From assembly GCF_004216695.1 (NCBI RefSeq), contig NZ_SGXC01000001.1, positions 1,798,001-1,862,000 on the forward strand: DNA of 64,000 nucleotides, given 5' to 3'. Numbering within the stretch: the first letter of the stretch is position 1; each line of letters opens with the position of its first letter. The position numbers and the translations under genes were made by a program. Positions 8,522 through 16,844 of the stretch are shown one piece after another. Under the pieces are notes generated by a model. It was given only the letters and a program-made list of their open reading frames with translations. It had not been told where the DNA came from and ran no database searches. Source of the stretch: Pigmentiphaga kullae. GTDB taxonomy: Bacteria > Pseudomonadota > Gammaproteobacteria > Burkholderiales > Burkholderiaceae_B.

Positions 8522-9691
8522 ATGAGCACGCCGCCCGAAGGACGTGCTCCCTCCCACACGGAGGATGTCGCGCAGCGACACGAGGGTACCCCGATTCCCT
8601 CGTCCGCCGTGCCCGCGCCACCGGGCCTGCACGGCGCGCCGCTGGCGCGGCTGGCGCTGTCCATCATCGTCCTGCTGGTCGTCTATGCCAGCCTGTATCC
8701 GTTCTCGGGCTGGGTGGACGTCGGCGTGCCCGCGTTCGCCTACCTGCGGGCGCCGTGGCCGCAATACTGGGTCGGCTCCGAGATCATCGCCAACGTCGCC
8801 GCCTACCTGCCCGTGGGCGCGCTGTTCGTCTGGGCCGTCTATCCGGCCTGCCGCGGCCTGCTGGCCGTGGTCCTGGCCGCGACGTGCTGCGGACTGCTGT
8901 CGGGCGCGCTGGAGGCGTTGCAGACCTACCTGCCCAATCGCATCGCTTCGAACGTGGACCTCGCGGCCAATACCGCCGGCGCCCTGCTGGGGGCGCTGGC
9001 CGGCACCGCCACGGCCTCCTGGCTGATCGGCCACGGCGCGCTGGCGCGGTGGCGCCAGCGGTGGTTCCGGGCCGAGGCCGGTCCCGCGCTGATCCTGGCG
9101 ATGTTGTGGGTGTTCATGCAGATCCCGCGCCAGCCGATGCTGTTCGGCACCGGCGAGCTGTGGCTGCTGCTGGGCGACTGGGCGGCGCTGCCGTCGGACG
9201 TGGTGGGCTTCCTGTGGTCGCCCGAGCCCGCGCAGCGCATCGTGGCCGAACAGGTCTGCACCGCCGCCGCGGTGGTGGGGGCCGCGATGCTGCTCCTGCA
9301 CATGGCGCGCCCGGTGCCGGCGCGCGGTATCCTTCCGCTCGTGCTGGTTGCCTGCGCCGTGCTGGCCAAGGCGGCCTTGCAGCCCCTGGCCGTTCCCGGG
9401 CAGGCGCCCGGCGCGTGGGTCACCACCGGTGCCGCGGTGGGCACGGCGGCCGGACTGCTGCTGGCGACCGGCATGGCCTACCTGAAACCGGCATGGCAGC
9501 GCGGCCTGGGCATCACGGCGCTGTGCGTGCAACTGGCCATCGTCAACCTGTTCCCGTCCGACCAGTATTTCGACATGACGACCGCGATGGCCCGCACGGG
9601 CTGGCTGCACCTGGAGTCGCTCACGCTCGGCCTGTCCGTGATCTGGCCGCTGGCGGCCCTCTTTTTCCTGGCCCGGCGGCGTTCCGCCTGA
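8522..9691 (+). CDS. VanZ-like membrane protein
   Basis: The protein has 389 residues and about nine hydrophobic segments. The N-terminal half has the VanZ-type pattern: YPFSGW, then EIIANVAAYLPVG, EALQTYLPNR and SNVDLAANTAGALLG. VanZ proteins give low-level glycopeptide tolerance in some bacteria, but the role of most homologues is unknown. Residues 3-18 are encoded by a 48-bp repeat also found in coaX. The start at 8522 is the first ATG before the membrane region. It is divergent from birA and is followed 35 bp later by the ferredoxin gene. Confidence 0.8.
   Translation: MSTPPEGRAPSHTEDVAQRHEGTPIPSSAVPAPPGLHGAPLARLALSIIVLLVVYASLYPFSGWVDVGVPAFAYLRAPWPQYWVGSEIIANVAAYLPVGALFVWAVYPACRGLLAVVLAATCCGLLSGALEALQTYLPNRIASNVDLAANTAGALLGALAGTATASWLIGHGALARWRQRWFRAEAGPALILAMLWVFMQIPRQPMLFGTGELWLLLGDWAALPSDVVGFLWSPEPAQRIVAEQVCTAAAVVGAAMLLLHMARPVPARGILPLVLVACAVLAKAALQPLAVPGQAPGAWVTTGAAVGTAAGLLLATGMAYLKPAWQRGLGITALCVQLAIVNLFPSDQYFDMTTAMARTGWLHLESLTLGLSVIWPLAALFFLARRRSA
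8530..8577 (+). repeat. 48-bp coding repeat inside the VanZ-like gene
   Basis: Encodes PPEGRAPSHTEDVAQR, the plus-strand partner of 7489-7536. The two copies stand in inverted orientation on either side of birA. Confidence 0.85.
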
Positions 9692-9726
9692 CCATCTCGA
9701 TAGTCCCCATTCCTTTGCGAGCCGGT

Positions 9727-10044
9727 ATGGAGTCCTACTACAAACACCACGTCTTCTTCTGCCTGAACGAGCGCGGGGCCGATGCCCCCCGGCCCAGCTG
9801 TGCGCGCCAGGGCGCGCAGGCCATGCAGGACTACGCCAAGAAGCGCATCAAGCAACTGGGGCTGGCCGGCAAGGGCGAGATCCGCATCAACAAGGCGGGC
9901 TGCCTGGACCGCTGCGAGGAAGGCCCCGTGCTGGTGGTCTATCCCGAGGGCGTCTGGTACACCTACGTGGACCAGAGCGACATCGACGAGATCATCGACT
10001 CGCACCTGGTGCGGGGCGAGCCGGTCGAACGCCTGAGGATCTGA
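9727..10044 (+). CDS. Thioredoxin-like [2Fe-2S] ferredoxin
   Basis: The protein has 105 residues. Four cysteines in the spacing of thioredoxin-like ferredoxins can bind one [2Fe-2S] cluster: HHVFFC near the N-terminus, RPSC about 15 residues later, and the pair GCLDRCEEGP in the second half. These small electron carriers are cytoplasmic and their partners are often unknown. The gene is followed 7 bp later by an alpha/beta hydrolase, so the two are probably co-transcribed. Confidence 0.88.
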   Translation: MESYYKHHVFFCLNERGADAPRPSCARQGAQAMQDYAKKRIKQLGLAGKGEIRINKAGCLDRCEEGPVLVVYPEGVWYTYVDQSDIDEIIDSHLVRGEPVERLRI

Positions 10045-10051
10045 GGTCCGC

Positions 10052-10711
10052 ATGGCCATCTCCACGGAACATCTGGTTCTTGAAGGCGGCGCCGGCGCCG
10101 TCGATTGCGCGCTCGATATCCCCGAAGGCGGCCTGGAGGCCGCGCGCGGCTGGGCGCTGGTCCTGCATCCGCATCCGCTGTTCGGCGGCACGCGCGACAA
10201 CAAGGTCGTCACCACGATCGCGCGCGCCTGCGTCCAACAGGGGCTGGCGGCGCTGCGGCCCAATTTCCGGGGCGTGGGCGCATCGGCGGGAGAATTCGAC
10301 AACGGCCAGGGCGAAGCCGCCGACATGCTGGGCGTGGTGGACCAGTTCCGCGACCGCTACCCGGCGCTGGCCGGCGGCCGCTTCGTGCTGGGCGGCTTCT
10401 CGTTCGGCAGCGCGGTCGCGAGCCAGGTACACGCCGGTTGCGGACCGCAGAGCGAGCGCGGACTGGACATCGCGGGCCTGGTGCTGCTGGGCACCGCGGC
10501 CAGCCGGTTCTCGGTCGCCAGCGTGCCGGAGGACACCCTGGTCGTCCACGGCGAACAGGACGACACCGTGCCGCTGCAATCGGTCATGGACTGGGCGCGC
10601 CCGCAAGGCCTGCCCGTGACGGTCATCCCCGGCTCGGGCCACTTCTTCCACGGCAACCTCGTGGTCGTCAAACGGCTGGTGCTGGCCTACCTGGCGCGGG
10701 TCCTGGGCTGA
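10052..10711 (+). CDS. Alpha/beta hydrolase, dienelactone-hydrolase-like
   Basis: The protein has 219 residues. The family pattern is LHPHPLFGGTRDNKV near residue 33, a nucleophile-elbow-like GGFSFGSAVA near residue 115 with Ser as the likely nucleophile, an acid region VVHGEQDDTVPL, and a late HFFHGNL that supplies the catalytic His. No signal peptide is present. Homologues are widespread uncharacterised esterases or lipases and the substrate is unknown. It sits directly after the ferredoxin gene. Confidence 0.85.
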   Translation: MAISTEHLVLEGGAGAVDCALDIPEGGLEAARGWALVLHPHPLFGGTRDNKVVTTIARACVQQGLAALRPNFRGVGASAGEFDNGQGEAADMLGVVDQFRDRYPALAGGRFVLGGFSFGSAVASQVHAGCGPQSERGLDIAGLVLLGTAASRFSVASVPEDTLVVHGEQDDTVPLQSVMDWARPQGLPVTVIPGSGHFFHGNLVVVKRLVLAYLARVLG

Positions 10712-10792
10712 ACGCCGGCCTGAAACCCAGCTGTAGCATTCGGTTTCATCAGGTGTCCGGCGCCGCGTCGCCGGCCCGGCGGCCCGGGTGCC

Positions 10793-10798
10793 TATAAT
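10793..10798 (+). promoter_or_regulatory. Possible -10 element for dacC
   Basis: A perfect TATAAT lies 92 bp before the dacC ATG. No convincing -35 box is seen about 17 bp upstream, so the call rests on the -10 alone. Confidence 0.4.
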
Positions 10799-10889
10799 CA
10801 CGTTTTCCACCCCGCATCGCGGGGCGGGCGCCAGGCGGCTCCCAGGCCAGGCCCGGCGGCACGCCCCTCTTGCACGACCATCCTCCCAC

Positions 10890-12140
10890 ATGAAACTGCG
10901 CTTTTTCTCGTTTGGTCCGGGACGTCGGTTCGCGCTGGCCACCGTGGCTTCCGCTTGCTTCCTCGCGTTCCCGGCCGCCGTGCCTTCCTCCGCCCTGGCC
11001 GCCGCCGCGCCTCCCGCCACCACTTCCGCCGCGACGCCGACCGCACCGCCGATGTCGACCGTCGGCCTGCTGTCCTCCGTGCCGGCGCCGGCGATCGCGG
11101 CGCGCGCCTGGGTGACCATCGACGTCACCAGCGACCAGATCCTGGCCGAGGAACGTTCGGGTGAACGCATCGAGCCCGCCTCGCTCACCAAGGTCATGTC
11201 GGCTTACCTGGTGTTCAACGCGCTCAAGGAAAAACGCCTGACGCTGGCCCAGACGGTCAACGTGTCGCAGAAGGCGTGGCGCACCGGCGGCTCGCGCATG
11301 TTCATCGAGCCGCGCAAGCCCGTCACGGTCGAAGAACTGATACGCGGCATGATCACGCAGTCCGGCAACGACGCCACCGTGGCGCTGGCCGAGGCCGTGG
11401 CCGGCAGCGAGGACGCGTTCGTCGCGCTGATGAACCAGGAAGCCACGCGCCTGGGCCTGAAGGAGACGCACTTCACCAACTCCACGGGCCTGCCCGATCC
11501 GCAGCACGTGACCACCGTGCGCGACCTGGCCCTGCTGGCCAAGCGGCTGATCCAGGACCATCCCGACTACTACGGCTATTACAAGGAACGCCAGTTCACC
11601 TACAACAAGATCACCCAGCCCAATCGCAACCGGCTGCTGTGGGTCGATCCGTCGGTGGACGGCATGAAGACCGGCCATACGGACGCCGCGGGCTATTGCC
11701 TGATCGCCTCGGCGATGCGGGGCGACCGCCGCGTGCTGACGGTGCTGGTGGGCGCAGCGAGCGAGAACGCCCGCGCGCAGGAAAGCCTGAAACTGCTGAA
11801 CTGGGGCTTCCAGAACTTCGATACCGTCAAGGTCTACGACGCCAAACAGGCGGTGGTGGAACCCAAGGTCTGGAAGGGCAGCGTGGGCAAGGCCAAGCTG
11901 GGTTCGCCGTCGGCGATCTGGGTGACCGTGCCGCGCGGCCAGGCCGGCAACGTCAAGTCCACCATCGAACGCACCGATCCGCTGGTCGCGCCGCTGCAGG
12001 CCGGCCAGCAGGTGGGCACGGTCAAGCTGACCCTGAACGACAAGCCGGTGCGCGAAGTGCCGCTGACCGTGCTCGAACCGGTGGACGTGGCCGGCATCTT
12101 CGGCCGGGCGTTCGACGCGGTCCGCCTCTGGTTCAATTGA
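10890..12140 (+). CDS. dacC: D-alanyl-D-alanine carboxypeptidase (PBP5/6 family)
   Basis: The protein has 416 residues: a signal peptide (about 1-33), an S11 peptidase domain and a C-terminal PBP5 beta domain. The penicillin-binding motifs are visible: SLTK (PASLTKVMSAYL, near residue 97), SGN (TQSGNDATVALAEAV) and KTG (GMKTGHTDAAG). It trims the terminal D-Ala from peptidoglycan pentapeptides in the periplasm, and the end of the protein probably anchors it to the inner membrane. The ATG at 10890 begins the signal peptide; the longer frame upstream lacks one. Confidence 0.95.
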   Translation: MKLRFFSFGPGRRFALATVASACFLAFPAAVPSSALAAAAPPATTSAATPTAPPMSTVGLLSSVPAPAIAARAWVTIDVTSDQILAEERSGERIEPASLTKVMSAYLVFNALKEKRLTLAQTVNVSQKAWRTGGSRMFIEPRKPVTVEELIRGMITQSGNDATVALAEAVAGSEDAFVALMNQEATRLGLKETHFTNSTGLPDPQHVTTVRDLALLAKRLIQDHPDYYGYYKERQFTYNKITQPNRNRLLWVDPSVDGMKTGHTDAAGYCLIASAMRGDRRVLTVLVGAASENARAQESLKLLNWGFQNFDTVKVYDAKQAVVEPKVWKGSVGKAKLGSPSAIWVTVPRGQAGNVKSTIERTDPLVAPLQAGQQVGTVKLTLNDKPVREVPLTVLEPVDVAGIFGRAFDAVRLWFN

Positions 12141-12144
12141 AGCA

Positions 12145-12221
12145 CCCCCCTACGCGCTGATGCGCGCCCCCCAGGGGGCGATGCGGGTGGACCGGCAAAG
12201 CCGGATCCACCGCATCCTGGG
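12145..12221 (+). repeat. REP-like dispersed element, copy B
   Basis: It begins within 5 bp of the dacC stop codon, in the same orientation as copy A. The GCCCCCCAGGGGGC dyad and CCGGCAAAGCCGG dyad are both present. In this place it may act as a 3' mRNA structure or terminator for dacC. Confidence 0.85.
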
Positions 12222-12296
12222 TAACACCGGGGTGATGGCGGGTGTAGGATGGTTGTCGTGCGGTATGTTTGTCCGGGCTCTCATCGTGGAGTGGAA

Positions 12297-13160
12297 ATGA
12301 TTCCTGGTATCGAGGGTGATCCTCGGGTCTATCTGAACGGCGAGTTCACGCCGTTGTCGCAGGCCAAGATATCCGTGTTGGACCGGGGGTTCATCTTCGG
12401 CGACGGGATCTACGAGGTCGTGCCCGTGTACGGGCGCAAGCCGTTCCGGATGGCGCAGCACCTGGCCCGGCTGGAACGCAGCCTGGCGGCGATCCGGATT
12501 CCGAATCCGCATACGGTCCAGCAGTGGCAGGACCTGGTGGGCAAGCTGATCGAGACCTCGGATGCGCAGGACCAGATCGTCTACCTGCAGCTGACCCGGG
12601 GCGTGGCCAAGCGCGACCATGCCTTCCCGGCGCAGGTCGTGCCCACGGTGTTCGGCATGAGCAGTCCCTTCGCGCGGCCCTCGGCGCAGGCGCGCCGGGA
12701 CGGCGTGAAGACGGTCAGCATGCCGGACGAGCGCTGGCTGCATTGCGAGATCAAGTCCACTTCGCTGCTGGGCAACGTGCTGGCGCGGCAGTTCGCGGCT
12801 GATCGCGATGTGCCCGAGGTGGTGATGTTCCGCGACGGCTATCTTTCCGAGGGTTCGTCCAGCAACGTCTGGGTCGTCAAGGAGGGCCGGCTGCTGGCGC
12901 CCGTGAAGGACAACCTCATCCTGGAAGGCATCCGCTACGGCTTCATCGAGGACATGGCCGCGGCCCGCGGCATCGCGCTCGAGATGCGGCCGATTTCCCG
13001 GGCCGAGGTCGACGCGGCCGACGAGCTGATGCTGTCGTCGGCCACCAAGGAAATCCTGCCCGTCGTGTCCCTGGACGGCAAGCCCGTCGGCGATGGCCGG
13101 CCCGGGCCGGTCTATGCGCGGCTGCGCGAGGGATACGACGAGGCGATCGCAAGGCTTTGA
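12297..13160 (+). CDS. D-amino acid aminotransferase, fold-type IV PLP enzyme
   Basis: The protein has 287 residues. Family motifs are VLDRGFIFGDGIYE near residue 28, YLQLTRGVAKRDHAFP, the PLP lysine in EIKSTSLLGNVLARQ near residue 146, EGSSSNVWVV, and LSSATKEILPV. It transfers amino groups between D-amino acids and 2-oxo acids, possibly supplying D-glutamate or D-alanine. Branched-chain transaminase and aminodeoxychorismate lyase share the fold. Residues such as RGVAKRDHAFP favour the D-amino acid enzyme. It starts an apparent operon with ybeD, lipB and lipA. Confidence 0.87.
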   Translation: MIPGIEGDPRVYLNGEFTPLSQAKISVLDRGFIFGDGIYEVVPVYGRKPFRMAQHLARLERSLAAIRIPNPHTVQQWQDLVGKLIETSDAQDQIVYLQLTRGVAKRDHAFPAQVVPTVFGMSSPFARPSAQARRDGVKTVSMPDERWLHCEIKSTSLLGNVLARQFAADRDVPEVVMFRDGYLSEGSSSNVWVVKEGRLLAPVKDNLILEGIRYGFIEDMAAARGIALEMRPISRAEVDAADELMLSSATKEILPVVSLDGKPVGDGRPGPVYARLREGYDEAIARL

Positions 13161-13166
13161 TCCATC

Positions 13167-13445
13167 ATGGCAGACTTACCTGAAATTCCCGATTCGCTGA
13201 TCGAATATCCGTCGGACTTCCCGATCAAGGTCATGGGTGCCCATCACCCCGATTTCGTCGCGGTGCTGACCGAGGTCGTGCTGCGCCACGATCCCGGGTT
13301 CGACCCCGGATCGGTGGAAAAGCGGCCCAGCTCGGGCGGCAACTACGTGGGCCTGACCTTCATCGTGCGCGCCACCTCGCGCGAGCAGTTGGACGCCCTG
13401 TACCGCGAGCTGACCTCGCACCCCATGGTCAAGTACGTGCTGTAA
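13167..13445 (+). CDS. ybeD: DUF493 / YbeD family protein
   Basis: The protein has 92 residues of the small ACT-like YbeD fold, with IEYPSDFPIKVMGA near the start, then SSGGNYVGLTFIVRATSREQLDALYREL. YbeD genes commonly stand just before lipB, as here (6-bp gap). The biochemical role is unknown. Confidence 0.9.
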   Translation: MADLPEIPDSLIEYPSDFPIKVMGAHHPDFVAVLTEVVLRHDPGFDPGSVEKRPSSGGNYVGLTFIVRATSREQLDALYRELTSHPMVKYVL

Positions 13446-13451
13446 CGCCGC

Positions 13452-14138
13452 ATGTTGATCCGCTGGCTGCCGTCACCCGCTGACTACCACGAGACCTGGG
13501 AGGCCATGAGGGCCTTCACGGCCGCGCGCGGGCCCGAGACGCCGGACGAGATCTGGCTGGTGGAGCATCCGCCGGTTTTCACGCTGGGCCTGGCCGGCAA
13601 GCCCGAGCACGTGCTGACGCCGCGCGACGTGCCGGTGGTCAAGAGCGACCGGGGCGGGCAGGTGACCTACCATGGCCCGGGGCAGGTGGTGGCCTATGTG
13701 CTGCTGGACCTGAAGCGGGCGGGCTACTTCGTGAAGGAATACGTGGCGCGGGTGGAGCAGGCGGTGATCGACCTGCTGGCCGGGCTGGGCCTGCCCGACG
13801 CGCGCCGCAAGCCGGATGCGCCCGGCGTCTACGTCGACTGGCCCCGCCCCCCCGAGACGGCGCTGGAACTGGCCAAGATTTCCGCGCTGGGCATCAAGGT
13901 CCACCGTGGTTGTACTTATCACGGCGTCGCCCTGAACGTGGCGATGGACCTGTCGCCCTTCACCTGGATCAACCCTTGCGGCTATGCGGGATTGCGCACC
14001 GTGGACCTGGCGTCCTGCGGCGTCCGGATCGGCCTGGAAGAGGCCGGTGACCTCCTGGCGCGGCACCTGGAGCGGTCCCTGGCGGCCCGGCCGGCGGCAG
14101 GGGCTTTGGCCGCCCCGACCCCGGCGGCGGTAGAATAA
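13452..14138 (+). CDS. lipB: Octanoyl-[acyl-carrier-protein]:protein N-octanoyltransferase
   Basis: The protein has 228 residues. The active-site segments are [18 protein letters not shown] near residue 66, [14 protein letters not shown] with the catalytic Lys, and INPCGYAGL with the catalytic Cys. It moves octanoyl groups from acyl carrier protein to lipoyl domains of 2-oxoacid dehydrogenases and the glycine cleavage system. It precedes lipA, which inserts the sulfurs. The last 25 or so residues are Ala- and Pro-rich and extend past the conserved core. Confidence 0.95.
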   Translation: MLIRWLPSPADYHETWEAMRAFTAARGPETPDEIWLVEHPPVFTLGLAGKPEHVLTPRDVPVVKSDRGGQVTYHGPGQVVAYVLLDLKRAGYFVKEYVARVEQAVIDLLAGLGLPDARRKPDAPGVYVDWPRPPETALELAKISALGIKVHRGCTYHGVALNVAMDLSPFTWINPCGYAGLRTVDLASCGVRIGLEEAGDLLARHLERSLAARPAAGALAAPTPAAVE

Positions 14139-14198
14139 GGGTCTTTACTAATCCCGGCCCCCGGTTCTACCCCGGTCACGCCGAACAGGAAACAGTCG

Positions 14199-15203
14199 AT
14201 GAGCTCTGTGCCCGAAACGTCCGCCCTGGGCGCCAATGCCGACGCACCCGTGGCGGCGCCGGCCTACGATCCGCTGCGCAAGCAGAAATCCGAATCCAAG
14301 GTCTCGCGCATTCCCGTCAAGGTCGTGCAGGTGGAACGGCTCAAGAAGCCGGAGTGGATACGCGTGAAGGCGGCGTCCCCGGGTTCGCGTTTCTACGACA
14401 TCAAGCGCATCCTGCGCGAGCACAACCTGCACACGGTGTGCGAGGAAGCCTCGTGTCCGAACATCGGCGAGTGCTTCGGCAAGGGCACGGCCACGTTCAT
14501 GATCATGGGCGACAAGTGCACCCGCCGCTGCCCGTTCTGTGATGTGGGCCACGGCCGTCCCGATCCGCTGGACACCGACGAGCCCCTGAACCTGGCCCGC
14601 ACCATCGCCGCGCTGAAGCTCAACTACGTCGTGATCACCTCGGTGGACCGCGACGACCTGCGCGACGGCGGCGCCGCCCATTTCGTGGAATGCATCGCCA
14701 AGACGCGCGAGCTGTCGCCCGCGACCCGCATCGAGATCCTGGTGCCCGATTTCCGCGGCCGCCTGGACCGCGCGCTGGCCATCCTGAACGCCGGCCCGCC
14801 CGACGTGATGAACCACAACCTGGAAACCGTGCCCCGCCTGTACAAGCAGGCGCGCCCGGGCTCGAACTACGAGCATTCGCTCAAGCTGCTGGCCGAGTTC
14901 AAGGCGCTGCATCCCGACGTGCCGACCAAGTCCGGCCTGATGCTGGGCCTGGGCGAGACCGACGAGGAGATCCTGCAGGTGATGCGCGACATGCGCGCGC
15001 ACAACGTCGACATGATCACCATCGGCCAGTACCTGCAGCCTTCCGAGCACCACCTGCCGGTGCTGCGCTACGTGCACCCCGATACCTTCGCGATGTTCGA
15101 GCGCGAGGCCTATGCCATGGGTTTCACCCATGCCGCGGTGGGCGCGATGGTGCGTTCGTCCTACCACGCCGACCAGCAGGCGCACGCGGCGGGCGTGGCC
15201 TGA
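14199..15203 (+). CDS. lipA: Lipoyl synthase (radical SAM)
   Basis: The protein has 334 residues. The auxiliary cluster ligands are in [12 protein letters not shown] and the radical-SAM cluster ligands in [27 protein letters not shown] and [10 protein letters not shown] are also typical. It adds two sulfur atoms to protein-bound octanoyl groups to make lipoyl cofactors. The first 70 residues form a variable N-terminal extension seen in beta-proteobacterial homologues. It follows lipB by 60 bp and is closed by a clear terminator. Confidence 0.97.
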   Translation: MSSVPETSALGANADAPVAAPAYDPLRKQKSESKVSRIPVKVVQVERLKKPEWIRVKAASPGSRFYDIKRILREHNLHTVCEEASCPNIGECFGKGTATFMIMGDKCTRRCPFCDVGHGRPDPLDTDEPLNLARTIAALKLNYVVITSVDRDDLRDGGAAHFVECIAKTRELSPATRIEILVPDFRGRLDRALAILNAGPPDVMNHNLETVPRLYKQARPGSNYEHSLKLLAEFKALHPDVPTKSGLMLGLGETDEEILQVMRDMRAHNVDMITIGQYLQPSEHHLPVLRYVHPDTFAMFEREAYAMGFTHAAVGAMVRSSYHADQQAHAAGVA

Positions 15204-15226
15204 CGCGTCCCGGTTCCGCCGCCGAG

Positions 15227-15254
15227 AACGAGGCCTTCGGGCCTCGTTTTTTTT
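15227..15254 (+). terminator. Rho-independent terminator after lipA
   Basis: A nine-base stem AACGAGGCC/GGCCTCGTT with a three-base loop is followed by a run of eight T. It lies 24 bp after the lipA stop. Confidence 0.92.
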
Positions 15255-15276
15255 CGCCCATCGCTCGCGCGGGCGC

Positions 15277-15305
15277 TTGACACCCCTGGCCCGGCTCTTT
15301 ACCAT
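15277..15305 (+). promoter_or_regulatory. Sigma-70 promoter of the IclR-linked catabolic cluster
   Basis: A perfect -35 box TTGACA (15277-15282) is followed after exactly 17 bp by TACCAT (15300-15305), a four-of-six match to TATAAT. It lies just after the lipA terminator and about 160 bp before the first gene of the cluster. Confidence 0.7.
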
Positions 15306-15306
15306 G

Positions 15307-15338
15307 TTTCTTACAAAGAAATTATTTTCTTTTTAGAA
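15307..15338 (+). promoter_or_regulatory. Dyad next to the promoter, candidate IclR operator
   Basis: A perfect inverted repeat TTTCTT-ACA-AAGAAA (15307-15321) begins two bases after the -10 box. A second, imperfect dyad TTCT-TTTT-AGAA follows at 15327-15338. A protein bound here would cover the transcription start. The IclR regulator encoded fifth in this cluster is the natural candidate, but this is inference. Confidence 0.5.
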
Positions 15339-15462
15339 GAACAAAAGAGAGGCAAAAGCGGGCCCAGGGTCCGCCATCTCCCCGCCTTTCCCTCGTTCCC
15401 GGAATCTCGCGTCCATGCCGTGCAGGCAGGAGGACGCTCACGCTCGAACAAGGAGACGCATC

Positions 15463-16455
15463 ATGTCATTCCCGCGGCTTTTCCCCGCCACCGCCTGGCG
15501 CGGCGGCGCCATTTTCCTGGCCTGCATGGCCGCCTGTGGCGTGTCGGTGGCCGAGACCTATCCCGCCAAGCCCATCCGGCTCATCGTGCCGTTCGCGCCG
15601 GGCGGCGCGGTCGACATCGTCGGCCGCCTGATGGCGCAGTCGCTGAACGAAAGCCTGGGCCAGGCCGTGATCGTGGAAAACCGCCCCGGCGCGGGCGGCC
15701 TGCTGGTCATGGAGGAAGTGGCGAAAGCCGCTCCCGATGGCTATACCCTCGCGGTCGGCGCCGCCGGACCGCTCACGGTCAGCCCGGCCTTGTTCAAGGA
15801 GCGCAGGTTCGATCCGCTGGAGCGGCTCGACCCGGTGATCTGGTACGCCAGCACGCCGGGCATCCTGGTGGTGAATCCCGCGCTCAAGGCCGACAACGTG
15901 GCCGAGCTGATCGCCTTGTCCAAGTCCAGCCCGCGCCCGCTGGCCATGGGGTCGGCCGGCAGCGGCAGCATCAATCACCTGATGGGGGAGTACTTCCAGC
16001 AGGTGGCCGGCGTCAGCTGGATGCACGTGCCCTATAAGGGCAGTTCGCCCGCGCTGACCGATCTGGTCGGCGGCAACGTTCAAGTGATGATGGACATCGT
16101 GCCGACCGCCACGCCGCTGGTGAAGTCGGGCAAGCTGCGCGCCCTGGCGGTGACCACGCCCAAGCGCTCCAACATGCTGCCGTCGGTGCCCACCGTGGCC
16201 GAGCTGGGCTATCCCGGCTTCGACGCCAGCTCCTGGCTTTCATTGAACGCTCCGCACGGCACGCCGGCGGCCATCATCCAGAAGCTGAATCGCGCTCTGA
16301 ACGAAGGGTTGGCCAAGGAGGACGTCCGTCGCCGCATCACCGACATCGGCGCCGAGCCGGAAGGGGGCGCGCCGGACCGCGTCACGGCGCGCCTGAAGCT
16401 GGACATCCCGCGCTGGAGCAAGTTGCTGGAAACCGCGGGCGTCACGGTGCAATGA
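15463..16455 (+). CDS. Bug-family (TctC-type) periplasmic binding protein
   Basis: The protein has 330 residues: a signal peptide (about 1-27), then the Bug pattern YPAKPIRLIVPFAPGG, an LPSVPTVAELGYPGF segment, and HVPYKGSSPALTDLVGGNV. Bug proteins bind carboxylates, amino acids or similar small anions in the periplasm and sometimes pass them to a TctAB transporter; none is encoded here. It is the first gene of a probable operon with a cupin, aldolase, hydrolase, IclR regulator and dehydrogenase. The start has an AAGGAGAC Shine-Dalgarno sequence 6-7 bases upstream. It may bind the substrate of this pathway. Confidence 0.88.
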   Translation: MSFPRLFPATAWRGGAIFLACMAACGVSVAETYPAKPIRLIVPFAPGGAVDIVGRLMAQSLNESLGQAVIVENRPGAGGLLVMEEVAKAAPDGYTLAVGAAGPLTVSPALFKERRFDPLERLDPVIWYASTPGILVVNPALKADNVAELIALSKSSPRPLAMGSAGSGSINHLMGEYFQQVAGVSWMHVPYKGSSPALTDLVGGNVQVMMDIVPTATPLVKSGKLRALAVTTPKRSNMLPSVPTVAELGYPGFDASSWLSLNAPHGTPAAIIQKLNRALNEGLAKEDVRRRITDIGAEPEGGAPDRVTARLKLDIPRWSKLLETAGVTVQ

Positions 16456-16475
16456 AGCGAACTCAAGGAGGCGGT

Positions 16476-16844
16476 ATGGCATTGGCGAATCTGCATAACT
16501 GGAACGATCTGTCCAGGGAGACCGTTCGCAAGGGCGTGGAGCGGGTCGGTTTTCGCGGCGACGACGTGATGTGCGTCATGAACTGGCTCACGCCGGGCAT
16601 GGATACCAATCCGCACAGCCACACGTTCGAACAACTGGTGATCATCGTGCAGGGGCGGGTGCGCTTCCATCTGGGCGACGAAGTGGTCGAGGGCGGCCCG
16701 GGCAGCATGATTCGCATTCCGCCGCACGTGGTGCACTACGCCGAGCCCGTGGGCGACGAGGTGGTCCTGAACCTGGATGTGTTCGCGCCGCTGCGGGAAG
16801 ACTACAAGCATCTGGTCGAGTACCAGCGCGCCGAGTTCGAATGA
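16476..16844 (+). CDS. Small cupin-domain protein
   Basis: The protein has 122 residues and a single cupin barrel. The metal-site pattern is DTNPHSHTFEQLVII (His, His, Glu) near residue 47 and IRIPPHVVHYAEPVGDEV (His) near residue 85. Such proteins may be isomerases, dioxygenases or ligand-binding regulators; the activity here is unknown. An AAGGAGG sequence sets the start at 16476 rather than the upstream ATG. Its stop overlaps the aldolase start, so translation is probably coupled. Confidence 0.82.
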   Translation: MALANLHNWNDLSRETVRKGVERVGFRGDDVMCVMNWLTPGMDTNPHSHTFEQLVIIVQGRVRFHLGDEVVEGGPGSMIRIPPHVVHYAEPVGDEVVLNLDVFAPLREDYKHLVEYQRAEFE

